A stretch of DNA of 64,000 bases from JBBDSH01 sp040905045 (GTDB lineage Bacteria > Pseudomonadota > Gammaproteobacteria > Eutrophobiales > Eutrophobiaceae): the NCBI GenBank assembly GCA_040905045.1, contig JBBDSH010000073.1, positions 1 to 64,000 of the forward strand, written 5' to 3'. Shown here piece by piece: positions 44,392-53,770 of this stretch. A program made the translations under genes and the position numbers. Each line of letters opens with the position of its first letter. Within the stretch, counting starts at the first letter, position 1. The notes beneath the pieces were generated by a model, which saw only the letters and a list, made by a program, of their open reading frames with translations, did not search any database and was not told the DNA's origin.

Positions 44392-44564
44392 GCCCGGTAT
44401 TGTCCGGTTTCAAGAGGGCAGTGCAACCGCTATACCGCAGGCCGGAACCGATTGCCATACGTTTGCATATTATGGCCGTTTTGTATAACCTTCGCGCCTT
44501 TCCGGCATCCCCGCCGCAGGTTACAATCGTCGGCAGACTGGCCCGCTGGTATTATCAATAGTAC

Positions 44565-44614
44565 TCGTGGCTGGTGGTTAGTGGCTTGTAACTTGTGACT
44601 TGTAACTTGTAACT
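44565..44614. repeat. Heptamer repeat (cttgtaa type)
   Basis: Units of cgtggct/ggtggtt/gtggctt followed by acttgta/acttgtg run directly up to the tRNA gene. The units are of the same family but less regular. Confidence 0.65.
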
Positions 44615-44622
44615 GCAGTATT

Positions 44623-44713
44623 GGAGAGGTGGCCGAGCGGTCGAAGGCGCACGCCTGGAAAGTGTGTATGGGTCAAAAGCCCATCGAGGGTTCGAATCCC
44701 TCCCTCTCCGCCA
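44623..44713 (+). tRNA. tRNA-Ser (anticodon GGA)
   Basis: The acceptor stem ggagagg (44623-44629) pairs with cctctcc (44703-44709), and CCA is encoded (44711-44713). The anticodon stem cacgc/gtgtg encloses loop ctggaaa with anticodon GGA at 44657-44659. A long variable arm (tatgggtcaaaagcccatc) is present, as expected for serine tRNAs. The T arm is gaggg-ttcgaat-ccctc. It reads UCC and UCU. Confidence 0.97.
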
Positions 44714-44749
44714 AATACAAACAGGGGCCTTGCGCCCCTTTTTGTATTT
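44714..44749 (+). terminator. Terminator after tRNA-Ser
   Basis: aggggc (44723-44728) pairs with gcccct (44734-44739), followed by ttttt. The outer bases aaatacaaac / tttgtattt extend the stem. Confidence 0.88.
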
Positions 44750-44912
44750 GTTGATGGAATACCGAAGGAAAAACCCGTATCCCGTGCCTTCTGCTTGTAA
44801 CGCAATGTCTTTTCCGGCATCACAGTTGTAATAACATTCCGATTCATCCTGAAAAACTGGTTGGAAAAGGTATTCGAGTCGGTAATTACGATTGTATTTC
44901 GGGGAGGAGAGT

Positions 44913-45491
44913 ATGCAGCCTGTAATTCGAAGAATCATATACATACTTCTGCCTGTCGTATTGTGGCCGTCGGCAGCACTGTCGGATGAAGGGGCGCCGC
45001 CGGATAATGCGTCAGAAATGGAAAAGAAGGAAACTCGTGCAATGGATAATGAGCGGTTGCAGCGGCTCATCCGGCGAGTCGATCCCGAATTCACCGGACG
45101 CCCCGGGCTGTGGCAACTGCAGGTTGCGGGTATCGGTGTCCGCATTGTCACGGATCCGAAGAATGACCGCATGCGGATTTTAATCCCCATACGCGAGACC
45201 GATGATCTCTCCAGAGACGACCTGTACCGCCTGTCCCAGGCCAACTTCGATACCACCCTTGATGCCCGCTACGCCATCGCTCAGGGTGTGCTTTGGAGCA
45301 GTTTTGTGCATCCACTGTCATCATTAACCGACGAGGAGTTTCTTTCCGGTCTCGGTCAGGTAGTCAATATCGCCCGGACCTACGGAGAAACCTATTCGTC
45401 GGGGTTACTGAATTTCAGTGGCGGAGACAGTGAAAATATCATTGAACGCGAGTTGCTGGAGGAATTGAAAAAGAAAGGCGAGTTGATTTAG
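44913..45491 (+). CDS. Exported hypothetical protein
   Basis: 192 residues from ATG 44913, with gggaggaga ahead. Signal peptide (IIYILLPVVLWPSAALS), then an alpha/beta protein with GIGVRIVTDPKNDRMRILIPI, YAIAQGVLWSSFVHPLSSL and a helical end. The middle resembles YbjN/CesT-like folds, but weakly, so no function is proposed. Likely periplasmic. The upstream bases 44750-44912 hold no repeats. Confidence 0.7.
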   Translation: MQPVIRRIIYILLPVVLWPSAALSDEGAPPDNASEMEKKETRAMDNERLQRLIRRVDPEFTGRPGLWQLQVAGIGVRIVTDPKNDRMRILIPIRETDDLSRDDLYRLSQANFDTTLDARYAIAQGVLWSSFVHPLSSLTDEEFLSGLGQVVNIARTYGETYSSGLLNFSGGDSENIIERELLEELKKKGELI

Positions 45492-45537
45492 CCCGATTTT
45501 TTACCTCCACTTCGCGCGACCTCGTGCAATATGCGGG

Positions 45538-46392
45538 TTAGCTCCGCCGTTTCCGCAACAGCCCTTCCTGCGCCACCGAAGCCACCAGCCGCCCGTCACG
45601 TGAATAGATCTTTCCCCAGCTCAACCCGCGGGCATTGTTAGCGTTGGGGCTCTGAATATCGTAAAGCAGCCATTCATCCATCCTGAACGGGCGGTGAAAC
45701 CACAGGGCATGATCCAGGCTGGCACCGAACACCTCGTGGCGCGGATTGGTGATACCGTGGGGCCGCAGGGCCGTGACCAGCAGTTCGAAATCGGAAGTAT
45801 AGGCGAGCAGGGCCTGATGGATCCTGTTGTCATCCGGCAGCGGGATGGTTGATTGGAACCAGTTCCGGCTGATTGCCTCAGTTTCTGTTGCATCGTCGCG
45901 TTGGAAGGGAATGGGGCGAATCTCCACCGGCCGTGAAACCACCAGCGCTTCCGGCAGCCGGGCATCCCGGCCTTTATTGAGCTCCTGCTGATTCTTGAGT
46001 TCCTCCGGTCCGGGAACATCGGCGGGGAAGGGATCCTGATGGTCGAATCCTTCTTCCGGGACCTGGAAGGATGCCGACATGTCGAATATGGGACGGCCGT
46101 GCTGAATGGCCAGTATATGACGCGTGGTGAAGCTGCCGCCGTCACGGATGCGGTTAACCTGGTAGACCACCGGTGCCGAGGCGTCACCGGGCCGCAGGAA
46201 ATAGGCATGGCAGGAATGGGCGATGCGGTCCGTTTCCACGGTATTCGAGGCAGCCATCAGAGCCTGTCCCAGTACCTGTCCGCCGAACAGGTTGGGCAGT
46301 CCCAGGTCATAGCTGCTGCCGCGGAAAATATTTTGTTCAATGCGTTCCAGTTCAAATATCCGTAACGCATCCGAGTTTTTCAATGGATTCAA
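45538..46392 (-). CDS. tesB: Acyl-CoA thioesterase II
   Basis: 284 residues with a double hot-dog fold. LPNLFGGQVLGQALMAAS and the Asp/Gln/Thr region SLDHALWFHRPF match TesB. It hydrolyses medium- and long-chain acyl-CoA. Its upstream region (46393-46738) is shared with the divergent amidohydrolase and contains the island operator, so co-regulation is possible. Confidence 0.92.
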   Translation of the reverse strand: MNPLKNSDALRIFELERIEQNIFRGSSYDLGLPNLFGGQVLGQALMAASNTVETDRIAHSCHAYFLRPGDASAPVVYQVNRIRDGGSFTTRHILAIQHGRPIFDMSASFQVPEEGFDHQDPFPADVPGPEELKNQQELNKGRDARLPEALVVSRPVEIRPIPFQRDDATETEAISRNWFQSTIPLPDDNRIHQALLAYTSDFELLVTALRPHGITNPRHEVFGASLDHALWFHRPFRMDEWLLYDIQSPNANNARGLSWGKIYSRDGRLVASVAQEGLLRKRRS

Positions 46393-46510
46393 CGGGAATA
46401 CTCCTTTCGTTTACAGCCATTCAACTATAATGACCGTCGGATAGGTATTGTCGATTTTGTCTCTCATGCGCGTGGATTCCGCGTAACGCAACAGATTGAC
46501 AGATTGCCAC

Positions 46511-46533
46511 TATGATCACAGAATGTAATCATA
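46511..46533. promoter_or_regulatory. Tandem TGATCA-type boxes, promoter of the amidohydrolase
   Basis: TATGATCACA (46511-46520) and TGTAATCATA (46524-46533) stand 13 bp apart start to start. Both fit TRTRATCAYA, nearly a palindrome in itself. The same box and spacing occur at 50601-50636, 50793-50815 and 59359-59381. It lies 205 bases before the amidohydrolase start and 118 before the divergent tesB start. Confidence 0.6.
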
Positions 46534-46738
46534 AATTATGGACGTAATTCACATTATACTGCTTCGGGCCGGACTCGGCGCAGTCAATCAATTCGTCCCG
46601 GATTGATACCTGTATTCCGCTTGCCATGAAGATTCCCGGGTTTCTGTCGTCGCGACATGCAGCCAATACGGCCATGAACGGCCGGGCGCTTGCCGGTCAG
46701 GGTTCCAACACATTCAAAATCATGCAATGTAAATCACT

Positions 46739-48178
46739 ATGAAGACACTAATCGAGCATCTTGATTTTATATTCACCGTCGACAAAGAGGATACCCTCCT
46801 CCATGACGCCGCCGTTGTTGTGGAGGATGACAGGATTATCGACCTCGGGCCGACGAGAGACGTTCTGGCGAGACATGACAGGGACAGTTTTGCGACGACA
46901 AAAGACGGCACCCTCAAGGGCATGTGCCCTGGATTCATCGATTCCCACGTGCACTTGTCAGAGACCCTTTCCAGGGCGGTTTTCCCGGATAACCTCAATA
47001 CCCGTGCCTGGGTCTTTCACTGGGCAAAACCCTTCTATGCTCATATCACCGAGGAAGATGAATACTGGGGGGCGTTGCTGGGTATCACTGAAATGCTTCG
47101 GGCCGGCACCACCTGTTTCCTGGACATGGGGTCTCAATACGATCCCGGCATTACCGTCAAGGCCATGGAAAAAACCGGTATGCGCGGAATTACCGGAAGG
47201 CATGCGGCGGATAATCCCCCCGAAGTACTGCCCAGGGGTTGGGACGAGGATATGGTCAGGCATCATTTTTTCCGTGACGCCCGCACCGCCCTCAAGGAAC
47301 TGGAATCCTGTGTTGAAAAATACCACGGTGCCCTTGATGGACGGGTACGCTGCTGGGTCAATATTGAAGGCAAGGAGCCATGCACGCTGGAACTCCATGT
47401 GGGGGCGCGCGATCTGGCGGAGAAGCTGGGGGTCGGCACGACCTACCATCTGGCCACCAGTATCGAAGAGGCCCACGTCTGCGAGAAAAAGCATGGCGTG
47501 TGGCCCATTACACGTATCGAACAGGCCGGCGGCCTGGGTAATAACCTGGTGATCGCTCATGGTGCCGCGGTCAGGGACGAGGAGATCAATACGCTGGCCG
47601 ATTATCAAACCAAGGTGGCGTTTTGCCCGTCTTCTTCTTTCAAATTGGGCAAGGGTGCCACCTCAATCGGTAAATACCCGGAAATGGTTCAGGCCGGTGT
47701 CACTGTCGGTCTTGGCACCGACGGTGTTTCCGCGGCCGGTAATCTCAACCTCATGCGCCAGATGTTCCTGGTGGCGGGGATGTTCAAGGATGCCCGCGTC
47801 CAGCCGGACATCTTTCTGGCTCGCCAGGCATTGCGGGCAGCCACGATCGAAGGCGCCCGGGCTCTGATGTGGGACGACGAAATCGGTTCCCTGGAGATTG
47901 GCAAGAAAGCGGATTTCATTCTCTTCGATCTGGATAACATCGAATGGACGCCATACCATGATCCGTTACAGGCTCTGGTGTTTTCGGCATCCAGTAGCAC
48001 CATTGAAGAAACCTGGGTCAATGGGATGCCCCTGTACGAGAACGGGCAGGTGAATAATCTGGATGAACGGGATATCCGCCGACAGGCGCGCAGGCTGGCC
48101 GCGGAAACGGTCAGGCGTGCCGGTCTTGATGAGGGCAATGTCCCGGTGACCACCACCCTTTACGACTCGGGCAATTAA
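46739..48178 (+). CDS. Amidohydrolase of the AtzA/TrzN/MTA-deaminase type
   Basis: 479-residue metal-dependent hydrolase of subtype III. HVHLSET gives the first metal site, YHLATSIEEA the next His, VIAHGAAV another, and LGTDG the metal-binding Asp. This group includes cytosine, guanine and s-triazine deaminases or dechlorinases. No signal peptide, so cytosolic. First gene of the island; no clear ribosome site. Confidence 0.88.
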   Translation: MKTLIEHLDFIFTVDKEDTLLHDAAVVVEDDRIIDLGPTRDVLARHDRDSFATTKDGTLKGMCPGFIDSHVHLSETLSRAVFPDNLNTRAWVFHWAKPFYAHITEEDEYWGALLGITEMLRAGTTCFLDMGSQYDPGITVKAMEKTGMRGITGRHAADNPPEVLPRGWDEDMVRHHFFRDARTALKELESCVEKYHGALDGRVRCWVNIEGKEPCTLELHVGARDLAEKLGVGTTYHLATSIEEAHVCEKKHGVWPITRIEQAGGLGNNLVIAHGAAVRDEEINTLADYQTKVAFCPSSSFKLGKGATSIGKYPEMVQAGVTVGLGTDGVSAAGNLNLMRQMFLVAGMFKDARVQPDIFLARQALRAATIEGARALMWDDEIGSLEIGKKADFILFDLDNIEWTPYHDPLQALVFSASSSTIEETWVNGMPLYENGQVNNLDERDIRRQARRLAAETVRRAGLDEGNVPVTTTLYDSGN

Positions 48179-48212
48179 AAAAATGGCTGCATGGCAAAGA
48201 CCATGCAGCCAT
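48177..48212 (-). terminator. Terminator of the TonB receptor gene
   Basis: A 12-bp perfect stem (atggctgcatgg, 48183-48194, with ccatgcagccat, 48201-48212). The minus strand reads a run of T next to it (complement of 48177-48183). It lies between convergent genes and may serve both. Confidence 0.85.
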
Positions 48213-48239
48213 CATGGACTGCTCTCCGTTTCCGTTAAA

Positions 48240-50462
48240 TCAGAAACGGTATTTCACACGTCCGATCACCTGCCTGGGCGGCACGAAACTCTGAACTGTC
48301 GCGCCGATGCCAAAGGCGTCGGTGAATTGCCCCTGTATCGCATCGTCGTTGTCCGTCAGGTTGTATACGGACAGGCTGGCTTCCCAGGGCTGGTTGGCCG
48401 GTTCATACTGCAGGTACAGATTGAAGATGCTGTAAGACGGTACCTTGTCGATGACCGGGTCATTGAAGTAACGGTGGAAGAACTCACCCCGGTGCTTGAA
48501 CTGGAAGGCTGAATTCAGAGTACCGTATTTTCCCAGTGCCAGCGCATGCCGTAACGTGATATCCAGCGTCACATCGGGGGACTTGGCCAGTTCGTTGCCC
48601 TTCAGATTCTGAATCTGCGCCGCCCGGCCCGGCTCATTGAATGTGCCGGCGGATTGCGCGGCCACGTTATCAAGCTGGAACGCGTCGGCGGTAATCTCCG
48701 TATCCAGGTAAGAGGCAAGTATTTCGAGGCGGAGATTATCCGTCAGGAACGCCGTGAATTCGCCTTCCAGCCCGATTGACTCGGATTCGGGCAGGTTGGT
48801 GACGCCCCCGGAGAAGGGGTCCGGGTCCGTGCCCATCAGCTGGGCATTATCGAACTGGTAAAAGAAGGCCGCGACATTGGCGCGCAGACGGCCGTCAAGA
48901 AAATCTCCCTTCATACCGATCTCATAGGCATTGACCGTCTCGGATTCAAAGGTGGGCTGCACAATGGCCGGTATGCCGTCGGTGTCGTCGCCAAAGGTCA
49001 GGTTGATACCGCCGGGCCGAAAGCCGCGCGACCAGGTAAAGTAAGTCATGATATCCCTGCTCAGATCCCATTCCAGTCCGGCTCTGCCAGTCACGGCCGT
49101 ATCCTCCGTTTTGAAAAGGGATGCGGGATTGAAGAATACGACACCTCTGATTCGCTCCAGCGTATCGTCGGTATAACGGATACCGCCAATCAGGCGGAGT
49201 CTGTCGTTAAAATGAAACGTACCCTGACCATAGACAGACCAGGAGCGTCGTTCCTGCAGGGACGCGGCCTGGAACGACAGGACGTTAAAGGCGCCGGTAT
49301 TCGGCGGGAAATCGAGAAATTCGATGAAATCCTGCTCGGTTTCATGATTCAGATAGAAAAATCCCGCCAGCCAGTCGACCTTGCCGAATAACCGTTCATT
49401 GGAGATAAGGTTGATCTCTTGGGTCACGGTCTTGCGAAGCTGGGCGTTATCGGCGTTATCCTGGACAGAGGGACCCACCACGGCGGGGTCGGTCCTGTCA
49501 TTGTCGCGTTCTATGTCCTGATCTTCCCACTGATAACTTGTAATAGATTTGAATGTCGCAACGGGAAGCTCCCACTCGATAGTGCCGTGAACGGACCAGG
49601 TATCCAGTGCATAGAGTGAACGCCTGTCCTGGGCGACCCGTCTCGGCCCCGGGGTCGGGTCGACGATGCTCTTTGCCGCGGCGCCGTTGGCGCGGCCGTG
49701 ATAATAATCGCCGCCGATGGTAATGCTCAGATTATCGGTCGGTTCCCACAGCAGCTTCGTGCGTCCCATGATATCGTCGGCATCATCCAGATCCTGGCCG
49801 TTGGAAACATTTTTCGTAAAGCCGTCATGAGCGTAATGCCTGAAGGCACCGCGCCAGGCCAGGTTATCGGTTAACGGTACGTTCAGGACGGCATCAGCCT
49901 GGACCGTGTCGTAATTGCCATAGGAAAAACCGACCTCGCCCTTGACTTCGTCAAACTCAGGGTCCTTGGTAATAACGTTGATGGAACCGCCGATGGAATT
50001 CTGGCCGTACACCGTCCCCTGGGGACCACGCAGGACCTCAATGCGTTCGACGTCGAGAAATCCCGTATCCATGGAGAAGGGCGCTGCGATATAGACGCCA
50101 TCCACGTGATAGGAGACACCGGGTGTGGCGGAACCGTTCTGGTTGGCTTCCTGGCCGATGCCCCGGATGGAGACAATCGTTCTGAAGCCCTCGTTGCGGG
50201 TGGCATTAAAACCGGGCGCGACGCTGGTCAGGTCGATCACGGAGACAACATTCTTGACCTCAAGATCCTGTTCCCGGACAGCTGAAACAGACAGGGAAAT
50301 ATCCTGCAGGCTTTCTTCCTTCTTCTGGGCGGTAACGACGACTTCTTCCAGACGGGCCTGGGAGGCGCTGGTCTGTGCCAGAGTCGTAAATGGTTGGAAC
50401 AGGCAAATGATCGTCGAAAGCGGGATCAGATGCCGGAGTCGGAATGTTGAGATTATCATCAT
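48240..50462 (-). CDS. TonB-dependent outer membrane receptor (1)
   Basis: 740 residues. Signal peptide (ends ...FQPFTTLAQT), then EEVVVTAQKKEESLQDISLSV, which is the start of the plug domain in this subfamily, and a 22-strand-type barrel that ends FVPPRQVIGRVKYRF with terminal Phe. Plug residues GVSYHVDGVYIAAP and VEVLRGPQGT-like (IEVLRGPQGTVYG) are conserved. It brings a large or scarce compound across the outer membrane. It is divergent from the Rieske gene and shares its operator region. ATG 50462 and 50459 are both possible. Confidence 0.95.
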   Translation of the reverse strand: MMIISTFRLRHLIPLSTIICLFQPFTTLAQTSASQARLEEVVVTAQKKEESLQDISLSVSAVREQDLEVKNVVSVIDLTSVAPGFNATRNEGFRTIVSIRGIGQEANQNGSATPGVSYHVDGVYIAAPFSMDTGFLDVERIEVLRGPQGTVYGQNSIGGSINVITKDPEFDEVKGEVGFSYGNYDTVQADAVLNVPLTDNLAWRGAFRHYAHDGFTKNVSNGQDLDDADDIMGRTKLLWEPTDNLSITIGGDYYHGRANGAAAKSIVDPTPGPRRVAQDRRSLYALDTWSVHGTIEWELPVATFKSITSYQWEDQDIERDNDRTDPAVVGPSVQDNADNAQLRKTVTQEINLISNERLFGKVDWLAGFFYLNHETEQDFIEFLDFPPNTGAFNVLSFQAASLQERRSWSVYGQGTFHFNDRLRLIGGIRYTDDTLERIRGVVFFNPASLFKTEDTAVTGRAGLEWDLSRDIMTYFTWSRGFRPGGINLTFGDDTDGIPAIVQPTFESETVNAYEIGMKGDFLDGRLRANVAAFFYQFDNAQLMGTDPDPFSGGVTNLPESESIGLEGEFTAFLTDNLRLEILASYLDTEITADAFQLDNVAAQSAGTFNEPGRAAQIQNLKGNELAKSPDVTLDITLRHALALGKYGTLNSAFQFKHRGEFFHRYFNDPVIDKVPSYSIFNLYLQYEPANQPWEASLSVYNLTDNDDAIQGQFTDAFGIGATVQSFVPPRQVIGRVKYRF

Positions 50463-50600
50463 AGATTGGTCTCTCTTTAGGAATATTATGATTGGTTTGT
50501 ATTATTCAACCACAAGTAGCTGTTTTATAAATGCAACAGGCGTTGAATAATAACCCCTTTAAGCCAATAGTCTCGCAATGTATCTTTTGAACAACACCAT

Positions 50601-50636
50601 TGCAATCATATATTGTAATCTAATTATGTGATCATA
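50601..50636. promoter_or_regulatory. Three TGATCA-type boxes upstream of the TonB receptor
   Basis: TGCAATCATA (50601-50610), TGTAATCTAA (50614-50623, weaker) and TGTGATCATA (50627-50636), each start 13 bases after the previous. It lies 139-174 bases upstream of the TonB receptor start, on the divergent side. Confidence 0.6.
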
Positions 50637-50792
50637 AAAATGTTCCCACAAGTATTTTCGAGTTTAAGTCCCGGTTATCTTCAAATCAGATTTGAAGGGT
50701 TTCCAGGCAATCGGCTGGTGATTTGACCGATTGCTGTATGAATGCAGTTTTATAGCTGGTTCGGGAACCGGTACTCATTATCTTGACACTAA

Positions 50793-50815
50793 TGAGATCA
50801 CAAAATATGATCACA
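50793..50815. promoter_or_regulatory. Two TGATCA-type boxes upstream of the Rieske gene
   Basis: TGAGATCACA (50793-50802) and TATGATCACA (50806-50815), again 13 bases apart. They lie about 120 bases before the Rieske start. With the array at 50601 they bracket the divergent promoter region. Confidence 0.62.
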
Positions 50816-50934
50816 ATATAGCATGGATTTCAATCCATTTTGTTCCGGTTTTCCAGTGTGTCTTGTCTCAACCGTATTCGCGCGGGCACGATGCTTTCGT
50901 AACACATGACCTGAATAACAGGAGTTTTATACTA

Positions 50935-52272
50935 ATGATCAGCGCCAAAGAGAACCGCTTACTGACGGATATTCTTGGAGACAGCCCGGCGGCGGGGGTG
51001 CTGCGCAATTACTGGCAGCCGGCGGCGCTGGTGGAGGAGTTGACCGAGACCCGGCCGGTGGTGCCGGTGCGGCTGTTCGGCGAGGAACTGGCGCTGTTTC
51101 GGGATGAGCAGGGCCGTTACGGCCTGGTGGGGCGGCACTGCCCGCACCGGGGCGCGGACCTGTGCTACGGGCGGCTCGAGGACGGCGGTCTGCGTTGCGC
51201 CTTTCACGGCTGGCTGTTCGATGTGGCCGGTCGTTGCCTGGAGCAGCCGGCGGAACCCAAGGGCAGCCGCTTTCATGAGAAGTTGCGGCACCGTTCCTAT
51301 CCCTGCGAGGTGCGCAGCGGTATTGTCTTTGCCTACCTGGGCGAGGGGGAGCCACCGCCGCTGCCGGAGTTCGATTGTTTGACGGCGCCGGACAGCCATA
51401 CGTTTGCATTTAAGGGCTTATGGGAATGCAACTGGCTGCAGGCGCTGGAAGTGGGCATCGATCCGGCGCACGCCTCGTTTCTGCACCGGTTTTTCGAGGA
51501 TGAGGACACCAGTGAGTCCTACGGCAAGCAGTTCCGCGGCGCGGCCGCGGACACGGACATCCCGCTGACAAAAATCCTGCGCGAGTACGAACGCCCCGAT
51601 ATTCAGACGGAGGAGACCGATTACGGCTTTCGTCTGATCACAACGCGCGATATCGATGAGAAGACGGTGCATTACCGCATTACCAACCTGGTGTTTCCCA
51701 ACGCCATCACGATTCCCATGAGCCGGGACATGACCATCACCCAGTGGCACGTGCCCATCGATAACGAGACCTGCTACTGGTACTCCATCTTCACCAGCTT
51801 CGGCGGCCCGGTGGACAAGGCCACCATGCGTGAGCAGCGCCTGAAGGAGCACACCCTGCCGGAATACCGGCCGGTGAAGAACAAGCACAATTACTACGGT
51901 TTCGACCCGCAAGAGCAAAAAAACCAGACCTATACGGGGATGGGCATGGACATCAACGTGCACGACCAATGGGCGGTGGAATCCCTGGGCCCCATCCAGG
52001 ATCGCACCGACGAGCATCTGGGCCAGTCGGACGTGGGGATCAAGCTCTACCGTCGCCTGTTGAAAGAGGCCATGGAGGCCGGGTCGGCCACAGCATTGCC
52101 GTTTCGCCCGGACAACGGCCGGGTCCTGAACCAGCGCGGCCCGGTGGCGGTGGACGCCCTGGGCCCGCCGGAGGAGCCGGACTGCTGGAAGACCTACGAC
52201 CGGGAGCGGCGCGGGGCGAGCGACTGGGCACCGGATCCCTGGACGAGCACTGAGTCCGCGCATGGCGAGTGA
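50935..52272 (+). CDS. Rieske-type aromatic ring-hydroxylating oxygenase, alpha subunit
   Basis: 445 residues from ATG 50935 with aggag upstream. Rieske cluster ligands CPHRGADLC and CAFHGW; the mononuclear iron site is the D-x2-H-x4-H in GIDPAHASFLHRFF. It belongs to the phthalate-dioxygenase-like group. The reductase/ferredoxin needed for electrons is not in the window. The last bases overlap the glutamine-synthetase-like gene by 11, so the two proteins are made together. The gene is visibly more GC-rich than its flanks. Confidence 0.93.
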   Translation: MISAKENRLLTDILGDSPAAGVLRNYWQPAALVEELTETRPVVPVRLFGEELALFRDEQGRYGLVGRHCPHRGADLCYGRLEDGGLRCAFHGWLFDVAGRCLEQPAEPKGSRFHEKLRHRSYPCEVRSGIVFAYLGEGEPPPLPEFDCLTAPDSHTFAFKGLWECNWLQALEVGIDPAHASFLHRFFEDEDTSESYGKQFRGAAADTDIPLTKILREYERPDIQTEETDYGFRLITTRDIDEKTVHYRITNLVFPNAITIPMSRDMTITQWHVPIDNETCYWYSIFTSFGGPVDKATMREQRLKEHTLPEYRPVKNKHNYYGFDPQEQKNQTYTGMGMDINVHDQWAVESLGPIQDRTDEHLGQSDVGIKLYRRLLKEAMEAGSATALPFRPDNGRVLNQRGPVAVDALGPPEEPDCWKTYDRERRGASDWAPDPWTSTESAHGE

Positions 52273-53710
52273 CAGCTTTGTAGCCCGTCACGGCCTGTGG
52301 AGCGAGGCGCAGGCAACGGCGGCCGGGGAAGTTCTGAAACAGATCCGCGAGGCGGATCTGACGACGATCCGCGTATCCTTTTGCGATCAGCACGGCGTCC
52401 TGCGCGGCAAGACCATTACGGTGCGGGCCTTTGAAGAGATCCTGTACAACGGCTGCGGGATCACGACGACGCTTTTGCTCAAGGATGTGGCGCACAAGAC
52501 TGTCTACCCGGTGTGGGAAAGCGGCGGCGGCTTCGACCGTGCGGAACTGACCGGAGCGAGTGATTTTCTCATGCTGCCGGATCCGGCCACCTTCCGGGTG
52601 TTGCCGTGGGTCGAGAAGACCGGCTGGGTGCTGAGCGATTGCTACTTCCCGGACGGGACACCGGTGCCGTTTTCGACGCGGTCGCTGTACCAGTCCGCGC
52701 TGTCGCGGTTGCAGGAGCAAGGGTACGCCTTTCTGTCGGGGATGGAACTGGAATGCAATCTCTACCGCATTAACGATGCACGTCTCACCCACGCCGACTG
52801 CGGTCAGCCGGGGACACCGCCATTGGTGAGTCCGCTGGCGCACGGCTTCCAGTACCTGACCGAAACCCGTTTCGACGAACTGGAACCGATCCTGGAGATC
52901 CTGCGCCGGGACCTGCTGGCGCTGGGCCTGCCGCTGCGGACGCTGGAAGCGGAGTTCGGTCCCAGCCAGGTGGAACTGACCTTCGACCCGGAGGCGGGGC
53001 TGGCCGGCGCGGACCATGCCGTGCTGGCGCGCAGCGCCATCAAACAGATCGCGCGGCGGCACGGTTACCTGGCCACCTTCATGTGCCGGCCGGCGCTGGC
53101 GAACGCTTTCTCCAGCGGCTGGCATCTGCACCAGTCGCTGCTGGACGCGAAGACGGGGGCCAACCGGTTTGTCTCGGCGGACGGTCAGGCGCCGCTCTCG
53201 CCCGAGGGCGGCCACTATCTGGCCGGACTACTGGCGCACGCCAAAGAGGCGTGTCTGCCGGCCACGCCGACCCTCAACGGCTACAAACGCTACCGGCCGT
53301 TTACCCTGGCGCCCAACCACATCGTCTGGGGCCGGGACAACCGCGGTGCCATGCTGCGGGTGGTGGGGTTGCCCGGGTCGGCCTCGACCCATATCGAGAA
53401 CCGGGTCGGGGAACCGGCCGCAAACCCGTATCTGTATTTTGCCGCCCAGGTCCTGTGCGGACTGGATGGCATCGAGAAACAGACGCCCTTGCCGGAGGCG
53501 GTGGATACGCCTTACAGCGATCGCTGGGAACGGCTGCCGCGGAACCTGTACGAGGCCATCGGGCATTTCCGGACCAGCGCCCTGTTCCGGGCAGGCTGGG
53601 GCGATGCATTCGTGGATTATTACGCCACCCTGAAAGAGTTTGAACTGAACCGCTTCCTGTCCGAGGAAGTGACGGATTGGGAACAGCGGGAATACTTCGA
53701 GAATCTTTGA
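52262..53710 (+). CDS. Glutamine-synthetase-like ligase (gamma-glutamylamide type)
   Basis: 482 residues of the GS superfamily. FLSGMELECNLYRI carries the metal Glu, WHLHQSLLDAKTGANRFV the ammonia/phosphate region, and VGEPAANPYLYFAAQVLCGL the C-terminal signature. In pairings with Rieske oxygenases such as the aniline pathway (AtdA1/TdnQ), GS-like enzymes join glutamate to the amine substrate. It probably activates an amine rather than making glutamine. Overlap with the Rieske gene supports this. Substrate unknown. Confidence 0.88.
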   Translation: MASDSFVARHGLWSEAQATAAGEVLKQIREADLTTIRVSFCDQHGVLRGKTITVRAFEEILYNGCGITTTLLLKDVAHKTVYPVWESGGGFDRAELTGASDFLMLPDPATFRVLPWVEKTGWVLSDCYFPDGTPVPFSTRSLYQSALSRLQEQGYAFLSGMELECNLYRINDARLTHADCGQPGTPPLVSPLAHGFQYLTETRFDELEPILEILRRDLLALGLPLRTLEAEFGPSQVELTFDPEAGLAGADHAVLARSAIKQIARRHGYLATFMCRPALANAFSSGWHLHQSLLDAKTGANRFVSADGQAPLSPEGGHYLAGLLAHAKEACLPATPTLNGYKRYRPFTLAPNHIVWGRDNRGAMLRVVGLPGSASTHIENRVGEPAANPYLYFAAQVLCGLDGIEKQTPLPEAVDTPYSDRWERLPRNLYEAIGHFRTSALFRAGWGDAFVDYYATLKEFELNRFLSEEVTDWEQREYFENL

Positions 53711-53770
53711 TTCAGGAGTAAGGAGATGGAGACAAGTTCGATTAACCGGGGTCTCTGCGGGATGAGATAG

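Noticed and set aside
46511..46533. CRP-type binding site
   Set aside because: CRP sites need TGTGA and TCACA six bases apart; the boxes have a central TGATCA and 13-bp spacing instead.
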